Assembly: GCA_013151865.1 (NCBI GenBank)
Contig: JAADHN010000145.1
Location: 19,020-83,019 of the forward strand
Direction: 5' to 3'
DNA length: 64,000 nucleotides
Source: Kiritimatiellota bacterium
GTDB lineage: Bacteria; Verrucomicrobiota; Lentisphaeria; Oligosphaerales; JAADHN01
The position numbers and the translations under genes are program-made. The notes under the pieces are model-generated. The model ran no database searches. It worked only from the letters and a program-made list of their open reading frames with translations, and was not told where the DNA came from. Shown here piece by piece: positions 40,346 to 49,500 of the stretch. Within the stretch, counting starts at the first letter, position 1. The number at the start of each line of letters is the position of its first letter.

Positions 40346-42310
40346 TTACGGGAGCGTCGCGCGCCGGGTCAAAGTCAGGGCCTTGAAGGTCTTTCTCTTT
40401 TCCCGGCGCCGCCTGGGATCCACATCGAGGTATTTCCAACGGTCATAGGCAAAGTGGTGGGGAATATACCCGCTAACCCATGGCTGCACCAGACGGAACG
40501 CCACAGGGTAACTCTCGAATATCCAAGCGCAATCGTCCACGAGCAGGCGCTGCATCTGCCGATACAGCCGGGTCCGGGCCGGACCGTCGGGCATCGGCTC
40601 GGCTTTTTCGTACAGGGCGTCGAACTTCGGGTTCCGGTATCGAGCCCGATTGCACGTGAAGGAATTGGGGCCGTAGAAGAGCTGCAGGAAGTTCTGCCCG
40701 TCCGGGTAGTCGCCTACCCATGCCACGCGAAAGAGCTGCACCTCGCCGCGGCGCAGTTTGTCGAGGAAACGCGGCCAACTGTTCAAGTGCGGAACGATGC
40801 GCAGGCCGATCTTCTTCATGTCGGCTACCATCATTTCCGCCTGGCGGCGCCGGATCAGGTCCGTTCCCCCGAGGTCGAATTGCAGTTCCAACGGCCTCCC
40901 GGTGCGGGGATCGATGCCGCCGGGGAAGCCGGCCTCGATCAACAAGTTCCTGGCCCGGGCCACGTCGTGGACCGCCCAGGGATTGACCAGATCCGGGTCG
41001 TACCCGCCCACGCCGGGCGGAATGGGGCCCTTGGCCGGCAGCAATTGGTTGTTGGACATGGCGATTCGGGCCTGGACATCGTACGCCAAGCTGATGGCCC
41101 GGCGCAGGGCCAAGTTCCGCCCGAGCAACGGATCCTCGTGATAAAAGGCCACGTAGTTGATCTGGAATTGCGGAGTTCGCAACAGTCGCACACCGCGTCG
41201 CTCCAATTCCGGGGTGAGGGACACACCGCGTTCGATCACCGCCTCGAAATTGTCGCTGGTCAATCCGGTAACGTCCAAGTTCCCCTGGAGAAAGAGCAGC
41301 CAAGCCGTGAGCGGTTCCCGAACGACGCTGGCCACGATGCGATCCACGCGGGGCAGGCGCTTCGTACTGTCCGGATAGTATTCGACCCGGAACCCGGCGT
41401 TGCGGGCGTAAACGATCCGATAGTCCCTCCGCCAGGATTCGAGTCGAAAGGGACCGCAGCCAACCGGATGCCGGTCGATGCGCGCCCCGTAGAACCGAAG
41501 CGCCTCCTCCGGCAATACACTGCAATACGACATGGCCAGCACATGAAGCAGACGCGGATACGGTCGCGTCAGTTCGAAGACCACCACGTCCTCTCCATCG
41601 GCATGGAGCCCCGAAATGCCGCTCTCGTAAGGGCTGAAATCGCCGGGAGGCCGTTTGGAACAGGCGGCGCGGAAATCGTCCAGGCCTTTGAGGTAGCCAC
41701 GGAAGATCCAGAACCCGGGAGAATGGACCCGTGGGTCGGCGAGCCGCAGGAGGCTGAATACCACATCGCGAGAGCGGACCCGGCGCCGGGGCCCGTCCGG
41801 TCCGTCCCGCACGCCTGGCGCGCCCGGAGTGCGCCGGAAACAGGGGTCCGGGGTGAAATAGAGGTCGTCGCGCAGGCGAAAAACGTATCGGGTCCCATCG
41901 GAACTGACTTCCGGCATTTCGCGGGCCATGGCAGGGATCAGCCGGTAGGGACGGGCCGTGTAGTGATATTGGAGGAGGCGGTCGTACAAATGACCGACCG
42001 CCAGGGCGCTCGAGACGTCTGCGGCCAAGGCGGGATCCAGGGTCCTGATCCGGCTCGTTGTCGTCCGAAACACCCGGCCCGACATCTCCGCCGGCGGCGC
42101 CCCGCACCCGACCAAGAAGACGAGGACCGCGGCAGCCACAAAGACCGGGCGGGGGGAGCCCGCGCCCGGCCGGTCGCCGGGAAGACGGCAAGGCGCGACA
42201 ACGTTCAAAAAAGACAATACGTGAACGAAACGGCCTACACGAAGAGGGATGCAGACGACGCACCGGAACCACACGAGCGGCAAGGACGGCAATGAGAGAC
42301 GGCGGTTCAT
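40346..42310 (-). CDS. Extracellular solute-binding lipoprotein of a peptide/nickel-type ABC transporter (family 5)
   Basis: Up to 654 residues. The family-5 fold is clear: TLDPALAADVSSALAVGHLYDRLL, YVFRLRDDLYF, SRDVVFSLLRL, VGCGPFRLESW and LRRAISLAYDV near the end. A lipobox, FLVGC, marks a diacylglycerol-Cys anchor. ATG 42310 overlaps the SecG stop as ATGA, but it puts about 70 residues before the Cys, too long for a signal peptide. A later TTG or GTG start nearer the hydrophobic core (about 42220-42120) is likely, so the 5' end is unsure. No permease or ATPase genes follow, so the transporter partner is missing here. Confidence 0.85.
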   Translation of the reverse strand: MNRRLSLPSLPLVWFRCVVCIPLRVGRFVHVLSFLNVVAPCRLPGDRPGAGSPRPVFVAAAVLVFLVGCGAPPAEMSGRVFRTTTSRIRTLDPALAADVSSALAVGHLYDRLLQYHYTARPYRLIPAMAREMPEVSSDGTRYVFRLRDDLYFTPDPCFRRTPGAPGVRDGPDGPRRRVRSRDVVFSLLRLADPRVHSPGFWIFRGYLKGLDDFRAACSKRPPGDFSPYESGISGLHADGEDVVVFELTRPYPRLLHVLAMSYCSVLPEEALRFYGARIDRHPVGCGPFRLESWRRDYRIVYARNAGFRVEYYPDSTKRLPRVDRIVASVVREPLTAWLLFLQGNLDVTGLTSDNFEAVIERGVSLTPELERRGVRLLRTPQFQINYVAFYHEDPLLGRNLALRRAISLAYDVQARIAMSNNQLLPAKGPIPPGVGGYDPDLVNPWAVHDVARARNLLIEAGFPGGIDPRTGRPLELQFDLGGTDLIRRRQAEMMVADMKKIGLRIVPHLNSWPRFLDKLRRGEVQLFRVAWVGDYPDGQNFLQLFYGPNSFTCNRARYRNPKFDALYEKAEPMPDGPARTRLYRQMQRLLVDDCAWIFESYPVAFRLVQPWVSGYIPHHFAYDRWKYLDVDPRRRREKRKTFKALTLTRRATLP

Positions 42311-42801
42311 TTCGCCGGCGCAGGCGTCTCCGGTTTTGCCGCGGCCCCGGCCGGCTTGGGCGCTTCGACCGCCTTGGCCGGTTTGGGCGGCTCGGGCGAA
42401 ACCGTCGGAACGCCCTGGGCTGCCGGGGCTGGGGCCGGGGCTTCCCGAGCTGTCTTGTCCGGCCCGGTTGTGCTCTTCGAGGCGGGCCCGGGCTTCAGGG
42501 GGGTGGCTTCCGCCGGCTGGGGTTGAGCAAGTCGGGTTTCGACCACGCTCTCGCCGGGACGTCGATGGCCGGTGAGGATGGCCAGCAACAGCGTGGTGGT
42601 CAGGAAAATTACGGTCAGGATAACCGTCCCCTTGGTCAGGACGTTTCCGGCGCTCGCCCCGAAAACGGTCTCCGTTATACCGCCTCCCATGGCGCCCAGG
42701 CCCCCGCCGGACTTGCTCTGCTGAATCAGGATGATCCCGATCAGAAGAAGGGCGGCAATGACTTCGACGACGGTCAGAAAGGCGATGGCAATAGTCAACA
42801 T
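42307..42801 (-). CDS. secG: Protein-export membrane protein SecG with long Pro/Ala/Lys tail
   Basis: A 164-residue SecG. Two membrane helices (about 3-26 and 57-77) flank the conserved cytoplasmic loop IQQSKSGGGLGAMGGG and LTKGT. Ordinary SecG ends soon after the second helix; here about 85 residues rich in Pro, Ala and Lys follow, a low-complexity extension seen in some planctomycete-type relatives. The stop overlaps the next gene as ATGA. SecG sits in SecYEG and aids translocation; the role of the tail is unknown. Confidence 0.93.
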   Translation of the reverse strand: MLTIAIAFLTVVEVIAALLLIGIILIQQSKSGGGLGAMGGGITETVFGASAGNVLTKGTVILTVIFLTTTLLLAILTGHRRPGESVVETRLAQPQPAEATPLKPGPASKSTTGPDKTAREAPAPAPAAQGVPTVSPEPPKPAKAVEAPKPAGAAAKPETPAPAK

Positions 42802-42974
42802 GCGGGCTCTCCGCCGGATTCACCGGGCTTGCAATGCCGGACCAAATCTCACCGCCTGCCGGGCGACAAACGCTCCGATTTCACGGGCAGGTGAAAAGCG
42901 ACGGAAAAGATAAGCCACGGGCCGGAAAACGCAAGCCGTGAGTGGGGGGTCGCTTCCACCAACGTACAAACGAA

Positions 42975-43208
42975 CCCGTCCGACAACACCTGCTCGATTC
43001 CTGCCGCCGGGCGGGAGTGGAGACACGACGGAGTTCGGCAAGCGGACGTCCGCCCGCTGCAACCTCCGGTCGTCAATCCGCCGCCATGGTCCCTGTGATC
43101 CCCCTGGTCTATTCCATCGAATGCCGCCGCACGCACGGCGAGATCGAATGGGTTCGAACTCGGGATGGCCCCGATACAGGGGTTGTCCGAGAATGGCGGG
43201 ATGGAGGC
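42975..43208 (+). repeat. Degenerate direct repeat, copy 1
   Basis: About 230 bases. From 42991, 90 bases match copy 2 (from 43461) at about 74 of 90 positions by hand alignment, e.g. GCGGGAGTGG/GCGGGAGCGG and GAGTTCGGCA/GCGTTCGGCA. Further on, a 19-base block CGGGATGGCCCCGATACAG is identical (43161-43179 versus 43638-43656), with the offset changing from 470 to 477. Confidence 0.75.
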
Positions 43209-43444
43209 GGAAGAGGTTGTGGTACGCCTCGGGGTTTGTCGAGCCGCTTCTACAGAGGCAGGGAGTTGGCTTGCGCGCTACATTAGTTCGAGACTTCAGG
43301 CATTCCATGGCCGGGCCGACAAGGCCTGCCGGAACGAGACGGGAATGCCGGAAGGCAACTTTTTCCACGGAGGCCCCGGCAACCACCGAGGGAAGACAGA
43401 GAAACAGGAGGCGCCACGTCCCCGGTTTCCGTGTCGGGCAGCGC

Positions 43445-43685
43445 CCCACCCGACGCGGCATGCTCGGTTCCTGCCGCGGGGCGGGAGCGGAGATACGGCG
43501 GCGTTCGGCAAGCCGACGTCGGCCCGTCGCAAACGCCAGGCGTCATTCCTCCTCTGCGGCGTGTTTCATCGAACGGCGCGGCGCCCACGGCGAAGATTTG
43601 CTGACACGGGTTCGGCAAAACCGAATGGCATCGAGCACGGGATGGCCCCGATACAGCCGTTTGCCGACAGTGATGGGATGGCAGT
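43445..43685 (+). repeat. Degenerate direct repeat, copy 2
   Basis: The second copy ends about 25 bases before the start of the jelly-roll protein gene. Copy 1 is not followed by such a gene. It could be a duplicated upstream module, with copy 1 left over from a lost paralogue. Confidence 0.75.
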
Positions 43686-43711
43686 GTCTCGAGACGAGGA
43701 ATGAGCATACA

Positions 43712-44371
43712 TTGAATCGGCGGGTTTGCATGGTTGCGGCATTGTTGACGGCGTCGCTCGGGCGGCTTGCGACAGGGGCCGATGTTGCCGCGCCGACGGA
43801 CGCCGTGCAGACCGGGCATGAGACGAGAATCATCAACGGCGGGTTCGAGGCCTGGCTGTCGGGGTCCGGACGCACAGGGGCGGTCCGCCCCACCGGCTGG
43901 GTCCCGGTCCGCGAAACGCTGGAAGGGGCGAGGCCTGGCGGCCATATCGAGCGCGATACCCGAATACGGCATTCGGGTCGGTGTTCGCTGCGCATTCGCA
44001 ACGAGAACAACGGCAGCTTGACGTACGTGCGAACGCAAGAACCTGTACCGATCGAGCCCAATCGCCGATACGTCCTGCGTTGGTGGGTGCGCGGCGAGAG
44101 TGTCGGACCGGGCGGGGTGGGCCCCATCATGATGGGCTACTTCCTGGCGCGACGCGATGGCCGTCGAGACCGGATCAACTTGGTCCAACCCGGTGAAGAC
44201 CGACCCCGGGGCACATTCGACTGGCAGCAGAAACAGTTTGCGTTCGTGACCTGTCCCGGCGCGACCACAGCGACTTTCACGTTTCAATTGCGGTATACGA
44301 CCGGGACCGTGTGGACCGACGATATCGAACTGATTCCGTGCGAAATCGTCACTCCGGTCGACACGTATTGA
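43712..44371 (+). CDS. Secreted jelly-roll (carbohydrate-binding-module-like) protein
   Basis: A 219-residue protein. TTG 43712, 11 or so bases after GAGGAA, gives a proper signal peptide (Asn-Arg-Arg then a VCMVAALLTASL core); ATG 43729 would cut the charged n-region off. The mature part opens with INGGFEAWL and includes SGRCSLRIRNENNGS, RRYVLRWWVRGESV and TATFTFQLRYTTGTVWTDDIEL, the layout of family 4/9/22-type carbohydrate-binding jelly rolls. No catalytic domain is attached, so it is a free binding protein or a fragment of one. Family assignment is by layout only. Confidence 0.75.
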   Translation: MNRRVCMVAALLTASLGRLATGADVAAPTDAVQTGHETRIINGGFEAWLSGSGRTGAVRPTGWVPVRETLEGARPGGHIERDTRIRHSGRCSLRIRNENNGSLTYVRTQEPVPIEPNRRYVLRWWVRGESVGPGGVGPIMMGYFLARRDGRRDRINLVQPGEDRPRGTFDWQQKQFAFVTCPGATTATFTFQLRYTTGTVWTDDIELIPCEIVTPVDTY

Positions 44372-44550
44372 TGTGGCACCGGATTGCGGGACGGGGGCCG
44401 CTGTGCCGCGAAACGTGCCGCGGGTACGGTCGAACCACGGCTTGTCCGCCCTTTTCCTATGCCGGAAAGCGCGAGATTCCATCGCGAAAAGGTCCGGGTG
44501 CAAAGCGAGCCCGAGGATGATGCATCTCTTCGAACAAGGGAGTCCGCGCC

Positions 44551-46221
44551 ATGGCCTCCGGAAGGGCCGAAGCAAACGAGACCGTCGCCACGGAAGCAAG
44601 TCCCGAGAGACAACCGGGGGCGGGGTTCCGGCTGACGTTCCGATGGTTCCGGCGGTTTGCGCTGGCCAGTGGAATCGTCCTCGGGGCGGGCGTGACGTGG
44701 TTCTATGTGGCGCGCCGCCCCTGGATTGAGCCGATGCCGGGAGTGCGCCTCGGGCCGACGCCTCGCCGCTTCCCGTCCGCCTCGAGTCCCGGACAGCAGG
44801 ACGCGCGGAGAGCGGCCGTGATTCGGGCCTGCCGGCTCCCGGAAGCAATAGGTTGGCAATGGTCTGAGGTACGCTGGAAGATCGCCGCCAAACTCGATCA
44901 TCAGCCATGGCCGGCGAATGCTGAAAAACCGCTGGGGGCCCGAAAGCTCGCCTCGGAGACTCACATTGAGCTTCCAACGCAACCGCCCAACCTGGAAAGT
45001 TCCCTCGGCGCCGTGCCGGAATTTCCATCCGACCAGCCCTGGACACGGCACGAAACCCGGGAGGTTGGCGCTATTCTCGATTTTCTTGTCCCGCGCTTCC
45101 GGCTGGTACGCCGGACGCTGCTTTCCGGGGTCGACTTTGGTCTTGGGAGAGAGCCCGAGCCGTCCACGACGACCGACGAACTGTTGGCCTTCCGGGCATT
45201 CCACTCATGGCAAAACTTGGCTGTCCGGCTCTACGCAGCGGAGGGTCGCAAGACCGAAATGTTGGAGGTCCTGGATACGGCGCTCCGTTTTGCCGACAAC
45301 ACACATCGTGGCGGCGACCTCCTGCATCGACTGGTTTCACAGGCCATGATGCATACCTCGCTGTACGTGTTGTGGGAAGTGGACAGAACAGGACGATTGC
45401 CGCCGGAGACCCGTCGGCGTTTCATGCGTCTCCTCGACACGTTCGACCATACCCGCGAGCCGTTGGCCGAAGCTTTCAGGATCGACTTACAAGAACTGCG
45501 GGAAGTGAACTTGGCCGAGACTTTGGCGAAGTATGACCCGGCTGCTCTTGCCAAGATGGCGTCCTGGCTGCGTTCACCCGTGTATCAACGGAAGGCCGCC
45601 CTGGTTCTCTATCTCGAGAAATGGTTGACCAACCGCTCCCGGTCGATTCTCCGGGACGCCGACGCCGTCTACTCGCAAGTGATCGCTTTGGTGGAAAGGC
45701 AGCCCTTCGACCGGAAAAGATCCCGAGAACTTCGGAATGCGATGTACACAGCCTGGGACCGCCCGCTCCTGGTCCGCGATTATACCGGATTGACGCTGTT
45801 GAGTGGGATATTGGGCAGCGTTGAAGGACACAGGGACAAGGAGTGGGAACTGCTCGCAAAACTCCGTGGGATGCGTCTATGGTTGGCTGTCCGCGTGTTC
45901 CAGCAACAGAACGGACGTCTGCCGGAACGATTCGCGGAAATGGTCCCCGCGATTATGCAGGCAATCCCGACGGATCCGTTCGCCCCGACAGGAGACTTCT
46001 TGCGCTACCGTCGCCTGGGTGATGGGACATGGGCCGCATACAGCCTCGGGCCGAACCGGCTGGACGACGGGGCGTTGGCCGAGCGTTGGGGATCGCCGTA
46101 TGTGTCTATTCCGTCCGGCGACAAGAGCGGCAGCCGGGACTGCAGGCCCATCGGCGACATCGTGTTTCCCAGTGTTTCGATGGAAGACTGGGCTCCACGC
46201 GTCCGGTTCGAGTCTCCATGA
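44551..46221 (+). CDS. Membrane-anchored hypothetical protein
   Basis: I do not recognise a family. 556 residues: a short cytosolic start, one membrane helix at about 36-55 (FALASGIVLGAGVTWFYVA), then a soluble helical domain with few aromatic clusters. The last 80 residues (PTDPFAPTGDFLRYRRLGDGTWAAYSLGPN, then RLDDG) match a C-terminal phrase common in planctomycete-type proteins of unknown function. A weak AAGGGAG precedes ATG 44551. It lies 179 bases after the jelly-roll protein, same strand. Confidence 0.7.
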   Translation: MASGRAEANETVATEASPERQPGAGFRLTFRWFRRFALASGIVLGAGVTWFYVARRPWIEPMPGVRLGPTPRRFPSASSPGQQDARRAAVIRACRLPEAIGWQWSEVRWKIAAKLDHQPWPANAEKPLGARKLASETHIELPTQPPNLESSLGAVPEFPSDQPWTRHETREVGAILDFLVPRFRLVRRTLLSGVDFGLGREPEPSTTTDELLAFRAFHSWQNLAVRLYAAEGRKTEMLEVLDTALRFADNTHRGGDLLHRLVSQAMMHTSLYVLWEVDRTGRLPPETRRRFMRLLDTFDHTREPLAEAFRIDLQELREVNLAETLAKYDPAALAKMASWLRSPVYQRKAALVLYLEKWLTNRSRSILRDADAVYSQVIALVERQPFDRKRSRELRNAMYTAWDRPLLVRDYTGLTLLSGILGSVEGHRDKEWELLAKLRGMRLWLAVRVFQQQNGRLPERFAEMVPAIMQAIPTDPFAPTGDFLRYRRLGDGTWAAYSLGPNRLDDGALAERWGSPYVSIPSGDKSGSRDCRPIGDIVFPSVSMEDWAPRVRFESP

Positions 46222-46577
46222 GCGAACCGCAATCTGCGAAGACCGGATCGGACTGGGCCCGAATATGTGCGGATAGCCCGCAACGCCCCGCAGAGGAATG
46301 GGAACGTGCGTCGCCGGGCCGCACATTCCGGCGGTGCCATGCTGCTCGCGTCCGGGCGGGAAGAGGACCGAATGAATGTCGGTACAGCACGAGGCGGTCA
46401 TTGCGGACGGGACGTGCGGACGGGAGTGCGTTGGCGCACCTGCCCTCGGCTGGAAGATGTGTGTTTCGATTGGGACGCCGTTCGTGCCGACCCCAGCGGC
46501 GATTTGACGACCGGGGTTGTACAGGGCATGGTCTGTGGTGGGACTCCGAAGAAGCATGACAACAAAGGACCCCAAGC
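46222..46577 (+). other. Gap upstream of the PQQ/LamG gene
   Basis: 356 bases without a supported gene. A few blocks (e.g. around 46335) loosely recall the 43-kb repeat but not enough to call it a copy. Confidence 0.35.
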
Positions 46578-49500
46578 ATGATGCAACTGCCGTTTGTTCA
46601 ACCCCCTCCCCTTCCGGCGCACGGGCTGCAGGGGGCGGGCCGCCGTTCTCCGACGCTGGCGGCGGGTGTGCTCCGGCGATCTGCCGGCGGGCGCCGGCTG
46701 TTGGCGGCACTGGCAGTCTGTCTGGTTCTCGCTCCGGTCGGGGCGCAGACGGCCAAGCCGCGTCCGGCGACGGCGATCAGTCCCGAGCGGCTTCTCGCGA
46801 AGAGCGGGGTCCATGGGGGTCTGGTCGTCGTCGTGGGACTCCGGGACGCGGCCTCGGTCTTGGCCCTGGTCAAAGCGCCCAACGTCCTCGTGCAGGGCCT
46901 TGTCCGGGACCGAGACGTGCTTGCCGAGGTGCGTCGGCGGATCCGCGATGCAGGCGCCGATGGCCGAGTGTCGGCGATATTGTGGGAACGGCCGTTCTTG
47001 CCGTACGCGGACGGCATGGTGAACCTGCTTCTGGTTCTGGATGAGAACCCAGGAGCGGCCGCCCCCGAAATCGACCGCGTTCTGGCGCCCGGAGGCACGG
47101 CTTGGGTCCGGCGTGACGGCGTCCTGAAATCGCATCGGAAGAAAGTGCCGACCGATACCGACGAATGGTCGCACTCGCGCTATGACGCCACCGGCAACGC
47201 CGCCAGCAGCGACAAACGGGTCGGACCGCCGCGCCGCATGCAATGGGCGGCGTCTCCCCGTTGGAACCGCGGGGTGAAAACCAGTTGCCTGGTCTCGGCC
47301 CGGGGCCGTATCTTCTACGTGCTCGACGACTCCCGCTTCGGTTCCTCCACCCGGACGTGGTCGTTGATCGCGCGCGACGCCTATAACGGGATTCGACTGT
47401 GGCGGCATGTGCTGCCCAGTTGGGGCGGAGCCCGAGGGGGCAAGAAAGTCGGACCGGCCCAGATCCAGCGTCGCTTGGTTGCCGTCCGCGACAAAGTGTA
47501 TGCCACTTTGGGCGAGTCCGCCCCGGTGAGCGTGCTGGATGCGGCCACCGGGAAACCGGTCCGCGTTCTGAAGGGCACGGAGCGAGCCGAGGAATTCATT
47601 GTGTCCGCCGGCGTTCTCGTAGCGCTGGTGGATCCCAACCCGCTGACCGCCGCCCGACGTGGGCGGCCCCGACAGCGCTTGCGCCTTGTGGCGCTGGATC
47701 CCCGGACCGGGGAATTGCTTTGGCAACATCCCGAGGCGGTAATCCTGCCGCTGACTCTGGCGGCGGACGGGAAGCAGGTGGTCTATCACGACGGCAAGAC
47801 CATAAAAAGCCTCGACCTCAGGACCGGCGCCCCGCACTGGACATCGCCGCCTACCGGACAGAGCATCGTCCACAAAGACTCGGCGAATTCAGACCGACCG
47901 GGGGCGATGAAGTCGACGATCATTTTGGCGCCCCAGTTCGCCCCTACTCTCATCATCTACGACGGCGTGGTCGCGTTCGCGGGAGGATGCCGGCTCAATG
48001 TGGTCTCCGCCGACGATGGCCGCGAACTCTGGCGTTCGGACTACGCGCCCTCGAATTACTCGGTCCCCGTGGACCTTTTCGGCTTTGGCGGACGCCTCTG
48101 GGGTCCGGATGTCAAGATGAACCAATGGCGACCGGTCAACAACAACATCGAGTTCAACGCCTGGGACCGGCTGACCGGCAAGATCACCAAGAGAGTGACT
48201 GCGAAGTACGGATATCGCTTCCAACACCACCGCTGCTATCAGATGAAAGCGGTCGACAATCAGGTGATCGTGTCCCGGGCCGGCATCGAATTCCTCGATA
48301 CGGATACCGGTGAGGTGGTTGCCAGCCATTGGATACGCGGGAGTTGTTACTACGGGATCATGCCCGCCAACGGTCTTCTCTACTTGCCTCCGCACAACTG
48401 CGCCTGCTACATCCGCGCCAAACTGTCCGGGTTCCTGGCGCTCAGTTCCGCCGCCCCCCTGCGTCAGGCGTCGCTACCGGACGACCAACGGCTGGAGCGG
48501 GGACCGGCCTACGGCCCCACCGTGAGAAGTGCTGCAGCCGGACCGCGGCCCGACGACTGGCCGACCTACCGGCACGATATGGCCCGCTCCGGACGGACGA
48601 ATACCAAAGTAAGGCCCGAGTTGCTCCTCGGCTGGCAAGCGGAATTGGGGGGCCGGCTCACCAGCCCGGTGGTCGCCGACAATCGCCTTTACGTGGTCTC
48701 GACGGACGCCCACAGGCTGTCCGCCTTGGACGCCGCCACGGGAAAGGTCCTCTGGCAGTACACGTTTGACGGGCGCGTCGATTCCCCGCCCACTGTGTAC
48801 GACGGACTGGTCCTCGCCGGCTGCCGGGACGGCTCGGTCACTGCGTTGCGCGCCACGGACGGAATGCTGGTTTGGCGGTTCCGTGCCTGTCCGGCGGAAC
48901 GGCTCATCGTTTCCCGCGGCCAACTCGAGTCCGTATGGCCGGTGAACGGCAGCGTTCTCGTTCTCAATGGTACGGTCTATTTCACGGCCGGGAGAACGTC
49001 CTACCTGGATGGGGGCATCCACTTTTACGGCCTGGAAGCCCGCACCGGCAAGAAGCTCGTCCACAACGTCCTCCTGACGCGCGGCGCAGACGGTTCCGAG
49101 CTGACGGACGAACAAGGCGTCGACGGCTTTTTGAACGACATTCTTTCCAGCAACGGGGAACGGATTTTTCTGCGGCATCACGTTCTTGACCTGGCGGGCG
49201 AGCCGAAATCGGAACGGATATCCCACTTACACAGTCCCGACGGCTACCTGAGTTGGGAGACAACCTCCCGGCTTCTGTGGACGTACGCGCCCATGTACAC
49301 CTCGCCGCACCAGGGTGCATTCTATGACGTGCGGCTCAGCCGTGCGCTCTTCCCCTCCGGCCGTATCCTGGTTGAGGACGACGACGCGATTTACGGATTC
49401 GGACAGAACTATTACGAGAAAATGCGAGTCGAGCCGGGCGGGAAGTGGGCCTTGTTTGCGGCGGACAAGAAAAGCGATGTGCCGCTGAATCTGTCGGCGA

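Larger units (their letters stand above)
42802..43711 (+). other. Non-coding region holding a degenerate direct repeat
   Basis: About 900 bases between the leftward SecG gene and the rightward jelly-roll protein. A + frame is open throughout but is Arg-rich, has no signal or domain, and looks alike in both repeat copies because the DNA repeats. See the two repeat entries. Confidence 0.6.

Noticed and set aside
40238..42295. 685-residue + frame across the ABC lipoprotein gene
   Set aside because: Antisense to a well-supported family-5 binding protein; no domain of its own.
42938..43711. Arg-rich open + frame ahead of the jelly-roll protein
   Set aside because: The apparent internal repeats in the translation come from the DNA repeat; no signal peptide, no domain, start and codon use unlike the neighbours.
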